A stretch of 64,000 nt of DNA from Oreohelix idahoensis (Eukaryota > Mollusca > Gastropoda > Stylommatophora > Oreohelicidae): assembly GCA_024509875.1 (NCBI GenBank), contig JAMPIV010015253.1:159001-223000 (forward strand). Reading direction: 5' to 3'. The translations under genes were made by a program, and so were the position numbers. Below the pieces are notes generated by a model. It did no database searches, was not told the origin of the DNA, and saw only the letters and a list, made by a program, of their open reading frames with translations. Positions within the stretch are counted from its first letter, which is position 1, and each line of letters opens with the position of its first letter. This document shows positions 32,798-47,916 of this stretch, in pieces.

Positions 32798-33266
32798 TTT
32801 ATTTATTTGTATATATTTGTGCTGGGATTGATTTAAACGATCTTAATCGATTAATTTCGAACAATTTGATAAATTATAGTAAACCTTTTTTTAATTAAAT
32901 AAGGACTTGATTTATTTTATTTGTTATAACGCAACATCGTTGTGTCAGAATGGGGCCACCTCTATCGATCTCTGTTTCACTCCGGAAGTATCTAAACATT
33001 TGTGGTACTGATTTTTATTGCGTGCTTTCAATTGTCGCACGTTCTTTCTTTCGTTCTCTGCTATGTGTGGCAGATATTATGCATTTTCTTTCTTACACCC
33101 CTCTCAGGGATAATATATTACGTCTGTTTGTTTCCTGTCCCTTCGCTAAGCTTTGCAAGAAGCGACAAAAATAATATTAACGACAGGCAGGATAGTAAAA
33201 TTTCTTTGCACCAAATCTTGGCCACGAAGGATTAGCACCACAAAAATAGCCAGTGTATTTGCTAAG

Positions 33267-33583
33267 GCGGACGTCAAGGCCTAAAATCCCATCCGCTGCA
33301 GACCCAAATAGAACAGTCCCAACTAAGATGGTTTGGCCATGTCTGCAGAATGGGAGAAGATCGGCTACCACGACAAGCATGGGAAACAAAGAGCCAGGGA
33401 TCCAGACCTCCAGGACGACCCAGAGTCCGCTGGGAGGACAACATTAGACAATCTTTGAAGGACCGAGGACTAGAATGGAACCAGGCCAGGAAGAAGACAG
33501 CTGATAGAATGGTCTGGCGCTCTCTCTTCCAAACCTCTACACCTCACGGTAGAAGGGGAACGACTAAGTAAGTAAGTAAGTAA
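33267..33583 (+). pseudogene. 5'-truncated LINE-A copy
   Basis: Matches the last ~300 bp of the LINE at 51429-54295, from the QGLK-like segment through RWEDNIRQSLKDRGLEWNQA to the terminal stop and an (aagt)n tail. It is flanked by a perfect 12-bp target duplication gtatttgctaag (33255-33266 and 33584-33595). Only the C-terminal end of ORF2 remains. Confidence 0.92.
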
Positions 33584-33595
33584 GTATTTGCTAAG

Positions 33596-34834
33596 CGCTG
33601 ATAAAGGCCAGAGAACGGGGAGACAACTGATTTACGGACACAGATAAGAGATTACTTTCTGATAAAGTAATAAGTGTTACATCTGACACACGTTGTCGTG
33701 TGAGGTTAACGACATCTCCGCGAGTCTGTACGCAAGGCATCGTACGTCTTATTGGCATATATGGTAGTACGTGACCTTTTGCTGTACGCACCTTATTTCC
33801 TGTGGAATATTTTGAAAGTACCACACCCTAACCCGCCTGTTTGAAAACGATTGGAGATTTTGGTTAGACTCCATAACAAACAGATGCGTGGGAAGGCAGT
33901 GAATATAACCCGACGCTTCAGTCAGTCAAAACTACTGTGAGAAATCGCTTGCCAAGACTGCAGACTTTGCCACAGTGAAGCCTAGAATTCAGAATTCCTT
34001 CCTAACATACCGGACACCTTATATTTGAGTATTTATCAGGACTTACCAAAAACAGCCAAAGAAATCTCTATCATTTTAAACAAGGAAACCGGGACTGAGA
34101 GAACCGAAGGACCACACACGGAGTCAGAAAGGGAATCTATTGTTAAAACAACGACACCCAGAAGCGTATAAAAGATCGATTTCAAGTCTCTTTTATTCAA
34201 AGTGTCTGTGAGCCAGGATTGGCGAAAGTTATCATTTTACATTCTTTATTTTATTACTAACATGTGAACTAACGTAAATATGTGTATTGCCATTTGAATT
34301 TTAATGTGTGAAAATCGCTCGGGGATGTCCAAGTCATTTGAAGCTGGCAATCTCAGCGTATACAATGATGATTTCATGAATCACCACTGCCAAGGGCTGG
34401 TGATTGCTTTATTGCTAGTTTCGTAAAAAGAACTAAAAGCATAAAGTAGTCCCAGTTTCCTAATGGAGCAGGGAGGAAAAGATGAAAGAAATGATGTACA
34501 TTCTAAGTATAATACTTACAGTTTCAAACCAGTGTAAATGTTGATGTTAACATATTCACTTTTAAAATTACTGGAAGTTTCAAACTTTTCAATCAGTGTA
34601 AACATAAATTAAAACATATTCAATTTATACTGTGAACACTTTTTAAAACAGTGGAAATGTAAATGTAAACATATTCTTTCGGTATTATTAACCTTTGCAT
34701 TTAAATGTAATGTAAAGCTAAAGATATTCAATTTAAATGTAAAGAAAGTTTTATCCCGAGGGATTAAATTTAATTCTCATCAAAGGTAAATTCTGAGTTA
34801 AATGGTGTGACAGAGCTATGTAAATATAGATTAC
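33596..34834. other. Unannotated interval, no gene seen
   Basis: AT-rich. Between 34520 and 34760 imperfect repeats of aatgtaaa-catattca(a/c)tt occur about every 60-70 bp. No coding feature. Confidence 0.4.
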
Positions 34835-36810
34835 ATGCACCTACACGTTTTGCTCCCACCTGGCTTCCTTATTAGTTATGCACGTTTTGTTAATGCAGAA
34901 CCTTCGTACTTTATATCTGTCAAACTCATAATGGTAGCCACGCCTTATTTTTTTGTTTTCTCTATGTCCTATAGACACGAGGAATGTTTACTAACAGACT
35001 ATGATGCACGTAGCGAGAAAAGGGGGAGCTAAGCTAAAGAAGAAAAGGGGGAGATAAGTCAGAAGACGTACTTTTTGTTAGTTACATTGGTCAAGGGGAG
35101 ATAATCACAGTTATCTCTCCCCCCCATCCCCCAACCACCACATCCGTTCGTTCGTGAAGGTAATTAAGCTAAAGACGAGACGAGATCAAAGAGACGATTT
35201 GCTCGTTGCCAGAGTCTAGCGGTCGGCGAAAGTGGCAAATTTAACTTTCATTCAGAATTTGACCACAGATTTCCCCAAAGGTGTGATCTGTCGCACTCGT
35301 TAGCAATTTTTGACCTAATTCATATATATATATCGCATCCTTCTAACTCAGTTTATCCAGTACCCACAGAATTTTTATACGTCTAGCTTCGATATTCTAG
35401 ATCCATTATACCAGTGGAATTTCTTAGTTTTTTTTTCGATTGGAGATAGTCATTTTGTGTTGCGGTAAATATTATAATAACCTCTTGAGTGATTTAATTG
35501 TTAAGATCCTCATTTATATTTCCCTAGGATTTTTGTGTGTGTTAATTAACTAGCAGAATTAAAATAATTTATAGATAAATTGTTCCGGCTGTATTGCCGA
35601 TTTAATTAATTGCTATTAAACAGTAAGATATATTTTAATCGACTAGTAAATGCACTATTCATTATGAGTACTGACAAAATAAGAATCAAATTTAACTGGA
35701 CATTTAGCTGCCTAGATTTCTTTTGCATTTTTCATTTACATTCAGCCCGTTGTGGCGAAGAATATCAAATTTAACATTTCCCGACTACCGACCACTTGGG
35801 TTGTGGCGAGGATTTATCCAGAAAAAAGATTTATCTACCTGACATTCTATTTAACTATCGAATATTTCAAGCTACTGTACACTGTGACCATTTGATCTCG
35901 AAGTTGTGTTTCATACCTGGACTAATTGCTGTGACATGAACAGAGTCTATAAAAAAAATTAACAAAGCAAGCGTTCACCAAATAAGAGGATTAATTAGTC
36001 ATTTGAGGAACAGGGGATTATTTTGCCAAAAGAACCGACACTGAATCTGTTACCGGGAGCATGGAGACATGTTCAATCTGTTGTCAAACACTTATCTGGT
36101 AAGGATGAAATGTGATCACATGTTTGTCAGAGCGAGAGAAAGAAGGAATGAATAATTCTTATATTTGATAACTAATATACTCACTTTGTTTTTTCTTCTT
36201 ATGTTTGCTAATACTGTTCCTTTCCGAACAGACTAACTAGAAACTCTGTTCTTGACAGTATATTCAAATCCTATACCATAGTGCTAATCTTTTGACCTTT
36301 TGGGGGTTAATAACTTCTTCTAACGGGATCTTGTCTCAACAGAGGGAATTGCACTTATGTGTCTATTTCTTTATTAATTCTTAACCTATGATTTTTTAAA
36401 TATATATTTGATATTATATGTTGTGAAGTTTTTCTTTATGATAAATAAACTTTAACATAAAACTTATTACCTGTGTCGGTCAGCTCGTCCCAATACTTCG
36501 ACTCCACTTAATATAGTTTCACGTTTGTGCGTCTAATTGTCGTCACTTATTTGTGTGTGTGTATATGTGAGTGGTTGATATATATTAATATATATATATA
36601 GAAAGGGAACTGTCGGATCAACAAATTTCAGTCGTAAATGATAGGCTGGACTTGAGTATCTTCTCAATCCAGGGACAGACTCTACCTTTCACCATTTCAC
36701 TCGTGAAATCTATTTTCTTTACCTTATCTCTCACTGAGTTATCACCTTTTCCAGTTCTATTCAGACGGGACCAGAATCGATCTTAAATACTTATCAAAAA
36801 TCTATGACAA
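34835..36810 (+). repeat. 2-kb dispersed repeat, copy 1
   Basis: Collinear, in inverted orientation, with 57916-60345. Shared landmarks include ggcttccttat near the left end, atccgttcgttcg, ccagtggaatt with cttagtttttttttcgattgg, gaatagtgcattt-type segments (cactattcattatgagtactg), agctcgtccca, and ttctattcagacgggacca at the right end. No protein domain was seen and the termini are not defined. It is probably an old mobile element. Confidence 0.75.
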
Positions 36811-37479
36811 ATGGGATGGTGGTATGGGAAGATAGGAACCCATAACTATGGGTTTTAAAACGCAATACTCAGGAAAGCGTTTCTTTTCTATTCTTTTACC
36901 ATAGTTATTGGTGGTGGTACCAGCTGACGTGTACTATCTCTGGAACAATAAAGAAACAGTGGCCTGCGCTCTAAGACAAAGAACCTTGCCGTTACTCTAT
37001 GACGTTCTGGGAACGTGCGACACCTTGAACATTGCCTAGCGACGAGCGTAAACAACGAGACAGTCTACCAAGAACCAACCCAGCGGGAAAAGAAACTACC
37101 ATTGGCAGCTAAATGCAACATATCCGCTGCCATGTGACCTCCTTTATTCAGTTAAATCCCATCACAACAGTGATGAAAACCTTTTCCTAAAATATTATTC
37201 AATTATTTAACTTGTTAAACTTGTTAAAACCTAAAGTGATAATTACATTTTGTTATTTGTAATGTTACAAATTTCATTTCGATTTAATCCTTTTACATGT
37301 ACTGCATGTTTGTCTCAGTCAATTTACTACACATACTTTAAACAGAGCTATACCAGAATAAGAAGAATTCCACTGAGTAAATCAGGGGTGGGGGATTGAA
37401 CGAGATGAAATTAATAAGTGCTTAATTCCTTCACAAAAGTTGTCGGCAGATCTAGAAGCAATGTTTTCGCGTATCTGAA
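36811..37479. other. Unannotated interval, no gene seen
   Basis: A short inverted repeat aacccata-actatgggtt lies near 36838-36855. Otherwise nothing recognisable. Confidence 0.4.
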
Positions 37480-37970
37480 TATCTTGTGAAGACTCCCTGG
37501 AGATAGAAGCGTTTTGTTTCTTCTATTTGCATCTCTGCCACGAGTAATCTTGTGCGAAGGTAGACACCTTTGAAGCCCATATTAGATACTCTCGAGTTTT
37601 GGCCACTGTTGGACCACTACTGCAAAGCAGGGGAGGCAGTTCCGTCACAATCGTCCTAAAAAATAAAAAAAAACAACAACAAATTGCTATAAAATTTATA
37701 TTGATAAATTACTTGATTAACAGATTTAAACGATTAATCTATTAATTAATCGTTAAAGATCCCAGCTATATATATATATATATATTTCGAGGGTTGTCGT
37801 ACCTCCACTGAAGTAGTGGTCCAATAATGGCCAAACGTGGAGTAAAAGTATAAAGTATGAAGGTTTTCAAAGGTATCAACTTTCGCACATGATTACTCTT
37901 AACAGAGCTACAAATTAAAGGATAATGCTTCTATTTCAAGGAGTCTCACATGGATTTTTAGAATGTTAAG
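37480..37970. repeat. Fold-back repeat with ~170-bp arms
   Basis: Left arm about 37480-37660 and right arm about 37790-37970 are inverted copies: ggccactgttggaccactactg versus cagt-agtggtccaataatggcc, and gagtaatcttgtgcgaa versus ttcgcacatgattactc. The spacer is AT-rich (gattaatctattaattaatcg) and carries a (TA)n run. Confidence 0.75.
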
Positions 37971-40677
<2,707 letters not shown>

Positions 40678-40845
40678 CAATTTGTTGTTGCCCTTCAAGA
40701 CGCCACCAGGCGTAATGGCCACTGACTGCTTTGACGGTTGGCGGCTAAGGATCAAAGAAGACGAAAAATACATACATACATATCAGAATCTTTAGAATCT
40801 TTATTCTCCATAAAATACATTAATAATAATACATACATACATACA

Positions 40846-40877
<32 letters not shown>

Positions 40878-41531
40878 CGTACAGATATATACATACATAT
40901 ATCATTTTTCACTGTGTCCTCTAAGGAGCCTGAGGTTACCTATGCTACTGGTTTCTTGTGTGAAAACCCGCACGAAACAGTCACCAGCTTTTACAGAGAT
41001 GGTGTATGTGGTAAGTTACCTTATATGGTAAGGTTGCCAGCCCATTATGTTACTGTACATCTATAAGTAATTTATACATGCCAATTGCAAATAAACAATA
41101 GTTACAACTCACCCCAGTTGGGTTAAGATTTATATCCCGACTTGATTAACAGAAAGACAGTAATGTCGAGCAACTGTTTAAGGTGCAGTCGTCCCTCAGA
41201 TGGTTAAGGTTCTGATTTAAAAACTCCTAACTCTTCACACTTGAGGAAGGTTCCTCTGACTTGTGGCTCTCAGTACTATATGTGAAATGTTATACTTCCT
41301 ACTTTTAGAAGATACTACTAGTCCTTATGGCCTGCCCTATAGTGGAATCCTTATTACTACACCTTATTCTGGCTGTCTATGATTTCTCATTGACGACGAT
41401 AGAAAAATGCAGTGGGGAAATCTTAAATTGTGCTAGGTTTTAAGGGGAATTTTTGCCCACGTACAGGTTCTTTTTTGGGAAAAACTCAATCATAATTCAG
41501 TTTAGTTTACGATTCTAATTTCAAACCAACC
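40678..41531. other. Unannotated interval with (ACAT)n
   Basis: Contains an (acat)n tract at about 40829-40875 and otherwise unique-looking DNA. No gene seen. Confidence 0.45.
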
Positions 41532-41543
41532 ACAAGCAAGCCG

Positions 41544-41820
41544 GGAGCCGTGGTAGCATAGTGGTTAGTGCACTGGCTTCCTAGCTCAGTGGTCTATGGT
41601 TCGATCCCCAGATGATGTGGGATTTTGTTAAGGCCGCAAACGGCTCCTGGGTCGACCATGCCCCAATTGGGTACCAGAGCAACTTCTGGGAAGGTTAAGG
41701 CGGCCGGCGTGATGCTGACCACATCACCCCTAGTGTGCAGATGGTCAAGAAAATATGGGCCTAACACCATATTCCCAATATGCCTCAACGGGCGTGTAAC
41801 GGGATCCTTTACCTCCTTTT
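41544..41820 (+). mobile_element. tRNA-derived SINE (family 3) with clear target duplication
   Basis: A box gtggtagcatagtgg and B box tggttcgatcccc are spaced as in a tRNA gene. The body has no coding content, and the tail ends cctttacctcctttt. It is flanked by a perfect 12-bp direct repeat acaagcaagccg (41532-41543 and 41821-41832). The sharp duplication suggests a recent insertion. The interval 41833-42099 includes the repeat that hosts the Tigger element. Confidence 0.9.
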
Positions 41821-42187
41821 ACAAGCAAGCCGTTTGATTTTTAGTAAATGTTCCCCCATCACTCATTCTGAAAGTTACTGTATGACCATAAGAGGTATTG
41901 CCTCTTAAGTGTTATTTTTACCAAAGCAATTATATCACGCGACCTGCCCTTAATTATTACATATGATAATCTCTTCCACGGTTGGCCTCACTTACCCCTT
42001 CGTAAGCAGAGTTTAAATCACAGTTACCGCCCACCCTCCCAAAAAAAAAAAATAAAGGAATATGTATCTAGAGGTATTTGTTTGTTTAAATATTATATAC
42101 ACCAATACCTCGACTTTCGTCGCTTCGACTTTCGTCGCTTCACTCTTTCGTCGGTTTTCAATTCTAACCACGTTTCCAAATTTCGTC

Positions 42188-45100
42188 TATTACAAATAAG
42201 GGAGGGAAACCTGAGGCCTGTAAACAGTAAATTAATATGAAATTAATATGAAACAAATATAAAGGTATGTTATCAGGCACTCGCAGGAAATAAAGAAGTA
42301 GAACACCAGACAACAGAAAAACAACAGACATGAGTGGCTTACCCAGGATTTGAACACTGGACCTTCCGTGCGACAACCCCGCCTAGCCATGCAAGCGAAT
42401 CACACTATCCGCTCTGCCATCTACGCATCATCAAAAAAATGATGTTTCAATGGCAGGTCAATAGTGCGAACCACAATACACGACACCAGAAGTTCTCCAT
42501 GGGCAGTTCAGCCTATCAATGACGCAATCACTTCTGTTGTATTTCTATCAAGCAGTATAGGCCGAATCCAACAAGACCCTTAGGACCTTAATACTGTGTC
42601 CAGTAAATGATAGTAGACTAGAACAGTGAGAACAGGATAGTGGGTAGGTTTGGTATTGTACAAACATTTATTACAAATAAGGGAGGGAAACCTGAGGCCT
42701 GTAAACAGTAAATTAATATGAAATTAATATGAAACAAATATAAAGGTATGTTATCAGGCACTCGCAGGAAATAAAGAAGTAGAACACCAGACAACAGAAA
42801 AACAACAGACATGAGTGGCTTACCCAGGATTTGAACACTGGACCTTCCGTGCGACAACCCCGCCTAGCCATGCAAGCGAATCACACTATCCGCTCTGCCA
42901 TCTACGCATCATCAAAAATGATGTTTCAATGGCAGGTCAATAGTGCGAACCACAATACACGACACCAGAAGTCTCCATGGGCAGTTCAGCCTATTAATGA
43001 CGCAATCACTTCTGTTGTATTTCTATCAAGCAGTATAGGCCGAATCCAACAAGACCCTTAGGACCTTAATACTGTGTCCAGTAAATGATAGTAGACTAGA
43101 ACAGTGAGAACAGGATAGTGGGTAGGTTTGGTATTGTACAAACATTTATTACAAATAAGGGAGGGAAACCTGAGGCTGTAAACAGTAAATTAATATGAAA
43201 TTAATATGAAACAAATATAAAGGTATGTTATCAGGCACTCGCAGGAAATAAAGAAGTAGAACACCAGACAACAGAAAAACAACAGACATGAGTGGCTTAC
43301 CCAGGATTTGAACACTGGACCTTCCGTGCGACAACCCCGCCTAGCCATGCAAGCGAATCACACTATCCGCTCTGCCATCTACGCATCATCAAAAAATGAT
43401 GTTTCAATGGCAGGTCAATAGTGCGAACCACAATACACGACACCAGAAGTCCTCCATGGGCAGTTCAGCCTATCAATGACGCAATCACTTCTGTTGTATT
43501 TCTATCAAGCAGTATAGGCCGAATCCAACAAGACCCTTAGGACCTTAATACTGTGTCCAGTAAATGATAGTAGACTAGAACAGTGAGAACAGGATAGTGG
43601 GTAGGTTTGGTATTGTACAAACATTTATTACAAATAAGGGAGGGAAACCTGAGGCCTGTAAACAGTAAATTAATATGAAATTAATATGAAACAAATATAA
43701 AGGTATGTTATCAGGCACTCGCAGGAAATAAAGAAGTAGAACACCAGACAACAGAAAAACAACAGACATGAGTGGCTTACCCAGGATTTGAACACTGGAC
43801 CTTCCGTGCGACAACCCCGCCTAGCCATGCAAGCGAATCACACTATCCGCTCTGCCATCTACGCATCATCAAAAAATGATGTTTCAATGGCAGGTCAATA
43901 GTGCGAACCACAATACACGACACCAGAAGTCCTCCATGGGCAGTTCAGCCTATCAATGACGCAATCACTTCTGTTGTATTTCTATCAAGCAGTATAGGCC
44001 GAATCCAACAAGACCCTTAGGACCTTAATACTGTGTCCAGTAAATGATAGTAGACTAGAACAGTGAGAACAGGATAGTGGGTAGGTTTGGTATTGTACAA
44101 ACATTTATTACAAATAAGGGAGGGAAACCTGAGGCCTGTAAACAGTAAATTAATATGAAATTAATATGAAACAAATATAAAGGTATGTTATCAGGCACTC
44201 GCAGGAAATAAAGAAGTAGAACACCAGACAACAGAAAAACAACAGACATGAGTGGCTTACCCAGGATTTGAACACTGGACCTTCCGTGCGACAACCCCGC
44301 CTAGCCATGCAAGCGAATCACACTATCCGCTCTGCCATCTACGCATCATCAAAAAATGATGTTTCAATGGCAGGTCAATAGTGCGAACCACAATACACGA
44401 CACCAGAAGTTCTCCATGGGCAGTTCAGCCTATCAATGACGCAATCACTTCTGTTGTATTTCTATCAAGCAGTATAGGCCGAATCCAACAAGACCCTTAG
44501 GACCTTAATACTGTGTCCAGTAAATGATAGTAGACTAGAACAGTGAGAACAGGATAGTGGGTAGGTTTGGTATTGTACAAACATTTATTACAAATAAGGG
44601 AGGGAAACCTGAGGCCTGTAAACAGTAAATTAATATGAAATTAATATGAAACAAATATAAAGGTATGTTATCAGGCACTCGCAGAAAATAAAGAAGTAGA
44701 ACACCAGACAACAGAAAAACAACAGACATGAGTGGCTTACCCAGGATTTGAACACTGGACCTTCCGTGCGACAACCCCGCCTAGCCATTCAAGCGAATCA
44801 CACTATCCGCTCTGCCATCTACGCATCATCAAAAAATGATGTTTCAATGGCAGGTCAATAGTGCGAACCACAATACACGACACCAGAAGTTCTCCATGGG
44901 CAGTTCAGCCTATCAATTTGTAATAAATGTTTGTACAATACCAAACCTACCCACTATCCTGTTCTCACTGTTCTAGTCTACTATCATTTACTGGACACAG
45001 TATTAAGGTCCTAAGGGTCTTGTTGGATTCGGCCTATACTGCTTGATAGAAATACAACAGAAGTGATTGCGTCATTGATAGGCTGAACTGCCCATGGAGA

Positions 45101-47273
45101 ACTTCTGGTGTCGTGTATTGTGGTTCGCACTATTGACCTGCCATTGAAACATCATTTTTTGATGATGCGTAGATGGCAGAGCGGATAGTGTGATTCGCTT
45201 GCATGGCTAGGCGGGGTTGTCGCACGGAAGGTCCAGTGTTCAAATCCTGGGTAAGCCACTCATGTCTGTTGTTTTTCTGTTGTCTGGTGTTCTACTTCTT
45301 TATTTCCTGCGAGTGCCTGATAACATACCTTTATATTTGTTTCATATTAATTTCATATTAATTTACTGTTTACAGGCCTCAGGTTTCCCTCCCTTATTTG
45401 TAATAAATGTTTGTACAATACCAAACCTACCCACTATCCTGTTCTCACTGTTCTAGTCTACTATCATTTACTGGACACAGTATTAAGGTCCTAAGGGTCT
45501 TGTTGTATTCGGCCTATACTGCTTGATAGAAATACAACAGAAGTGATTGCGTCATTAATAGGCTGAACTGCCCATGGAGAACTTCTGGTGTCGTGTATTG
45601 TGGTTCGCACTATTGACCTGCCATTGAAACATCATTTTTTGATGATGCGTAGATGGCAGAGCGGATAGTGTGATTCGCTTGCATGGCTAGGCGGGGTTGT
45701 CGCACGGAAGGTCCAGTGTTCAAATCCTGGGTAAGCCACTCATGTCTGTTGTTTTTCTGTTGTCTGGTGTTCTACTTCTTTATTTCCTGCGAGTGCCTGA
45801 TAACATACCTTTATATTTGTTTCATATTAATTTCATATTAATTTACTGTTTACAGGCCTCAGGTTTCCCTCCCTTATTTGTAATAAATGTTTGTACAATA
45901 CCAAACCTACCCACTATCCTGTTCTCACTGTTCTAGTCTACTATCATTTACTGGACACAGTATTAAGGTCCTAAGGGTCTTGTTGGATTCGGCCTATACT
46001 GCTTGATAGAAATACAACAGAAGTGATTGCGTCATTGATAGGCTGAACTGCCCATGGAGAACTTCTGGTGTCGTGTATTGTGGTTCGCACTATTGACCTG
46101 CCATTGAAACATCATTTTTTTGATGATGCGTAGATGGCAGAGCGGATAGTGTGATTCGCTTGCATGGCTAGGCGGGGTTGTCGCACGGAAGGTCCAGTGT
46201 TCAAATCCTGGGTAAGCCACTCATGTCTGTTGTTTTTCTGTTGTCTGGTGTTCTACTTCTTTATTTCCTGCGAGTGCCTGATAACATACCTTTATATTTG
46301 TTTCATATTAATTTCATATTAATTTACTGTTTACAGGCCTCAGGTTTCCCTCCCTTATTTGTAATAAATGTTTGTACAATACCAAACCTACCCACTATCC
46401 TGTTCTCACTGTTCTAGTCTACTATCATTTACTGGACACAGTATTAAGGTCCTAAGGGTCTTGTTGGATTCGGCCTATACTGCTTGATAGAAATACAACA
46501 GAAGTGATTGCGTCATTGATAGGCTGAACTGCCCATGGAGAACTTCTGGTGTCGTGTATTGTGGTTCGCACTATTGACCTGCCATTGAAACATCATTTTT
46601 TGATGATGCGTAGATGGCAGAGCGGATAGTGTGATTCGCTTGCATGGCTAGGCGGGGTTGTCGCACGGAAGGTCCAGTGTTCAAATCCTGGGTAAGCCAC
46701 TCATGTCTGTTGTTTTTCTGTTGTCTGGTGTTCTACTTCTTTATTTCCTGCGAGTGCCTGATAACATACATTTATATTTGTTTCATATTAATTTCATATT
46801 AATTTACTGTTTACAGGCCTCAGGTTTCCCTCCCTTATTTGTAATAAATGTTTGTACAATACCAAACCTACCCACTATCCTGTTCTCACTGTTCTAGTCT
46901 ACTATCATTTACTGGACACAGTATTAAGGTCCTAAGGGTCTTGTTGGATTCGGCCTATACTGCTTGATAGAAATACAACAGAAGTGATTGCGTCATTGAT
47001 AGGCTGAACTGCCCATGGAGAACTTCTGGTGTCGTGTATTGTGGTTCGCACTATTGACCTGCCATTGAAACATCATTTTTTGATGATGCGTAGATGGCAG
47101 AGCGGATAGTGTGATTCGCTTGCATGGCTAGGCGGGGTTGTCGCACGGAAGGTCCAGTGTTCAAATCCTGGGTAAGCCACTCATGTCTGTTGTTTTTCTG
47201 TTGTCTGGTGTTCTACTTCTTTATTTCCTGCGAGTGCCTGATAACATACCTTTATATTTGTTTCATATTAATT
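42188..47273. repeat. Inverted array of eleven ~480-bp tRNA-promoter units
   Basis: Six minus-oriented units (42188-44917; starts at about 42189, 42670, 43148, 43627, 44107, 44587, the sixth truncated) face five plus-oriented units (45074-47273, plus a leading partial) across a 156-bp single-arm segment (44918-45073). Units are nearly identical; spacing is 478-481 bp. The whole block is flanked by a perfect 12-bp duplication ccaaatttcgtc (42176-42187 and 47274-47285). The left end starts at tattacaaataaggg and the right end is truncated after ttcatattaatt. Each unit has a tRNA-like promoter. Recurrent 79-codon open frames in every unit are a side-effect of the repetition. Confidence 0.92.
45174..45276 (+). 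promoter_or_regulatory. tRNA-like Pol III promoter and T5 stop in an array unit
   Basis: Representative unit: A box tggcagagcgg (45174-45184) and B box gtgttcaaatcc (45236-45247). T5 (45272-45276) lies 25 nt past the B box and could end a transcript of about 110 nt. The same boxes are present in the other ten units, in minus orientation on the left arm. No intact tRNA fold is claimed. Confidence 0.75.
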
Positions 47274-47653
47274 CCAAATTTCGTCGCTCGCTTCGCTCTT
47301 TCGTCGCATTAGGTCACAACTGCGCGTCATCTTGATTCTTTCGTCGTTCAGTCTTTGAACAGAAATCGTTCGGTGTGCACTGTTTTTTTTTTAAGTTGTC
47401 CGGTTGAATCTCTTATATTTGGCATTAAACATATTAATACTACTTATTTTTGTGATTAAAATAACAAAACTATTCTTACTATATTATTTTTGTGATTATA
47501 CTGTAAACAGTTCATAGTTATTTTGGTGATAACAGTCTAATGACAGTGTTCATATCGTGATTATAAGACACGTGTACAGTTTTCATACAGTACTTTTTTG
47601 TGTGATTAGGCCTTATACAGTACTACTTATTTTTGTGCTTTAATATATTCATA

Positions 47654-47916
47654 ATGGGTCCTAAGTGTAGTGACAAAGTTAAAAAAAAACCCATAAGGTT
47701 CTCAATTTGCAAGAGAAGCTTAAGCTAATCAAGCTTAATGAACAAGGCATCTTAAATGCTGAAATAGGCCGCAGGCTAGGTGTACCAAGCACTACAGTTA
47801 GCACAATTGTAAAGAACAGAGCTAAAGTGTTAGAGGAAATTAAAAACGCTACGCCAGTGCATACCAAACTTATGAGAAAGAGGCACAATTTTAACTTCAG
47901 TCACCCCTCCCTCTAA
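47654..47916 (+). pseudogene. Tigger/pogo transposase N-terminus (CENP-B-like HTH), broken
   Basis: Starts MGPKCSDKVKKK, then loses frame in an A9 run near 47680. The next frame gives LQEKLKLIKLNEQGILNAEI, GRRLGVPSTTVSTIVKN and KVLEEIKN, the N-terminal helix-turn-helix of pogo/Tigger/CENP-B proteins. After about 47885 another frame change leads to a Ser/Pro-rich stretch, then noncoding sequence to about 48280. The second HTH and the DDE catalytic domain are missing. Confidence 0.85.

Noticed and set aside
45174..45260. Functional tRNA gene cluster
   Set aside because: A and B boxes are present, but I could not fit a full cloverleaf with an acceptor stem and anticodon arm; a SINE-type derivative is more likely.
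42188..47273. CRISPR-like array
   Set aside because: Regular spacing is due to ~480-bp whole-unit repeats without unique spacers; the context is eukaryotic.
42618..47335. A 79-codon frame (MSHGRSSVQILGKPLMSVVF...) repeated about ten times, looking like a multi-copy small protein gene
   Set aside because: It overlaps the tRNA-like promoter head, is identical because the units are identical, and shows no domain. The frame is disrupted or shortened in the terminal units. Better explained as part of a noncoding tandem unit.
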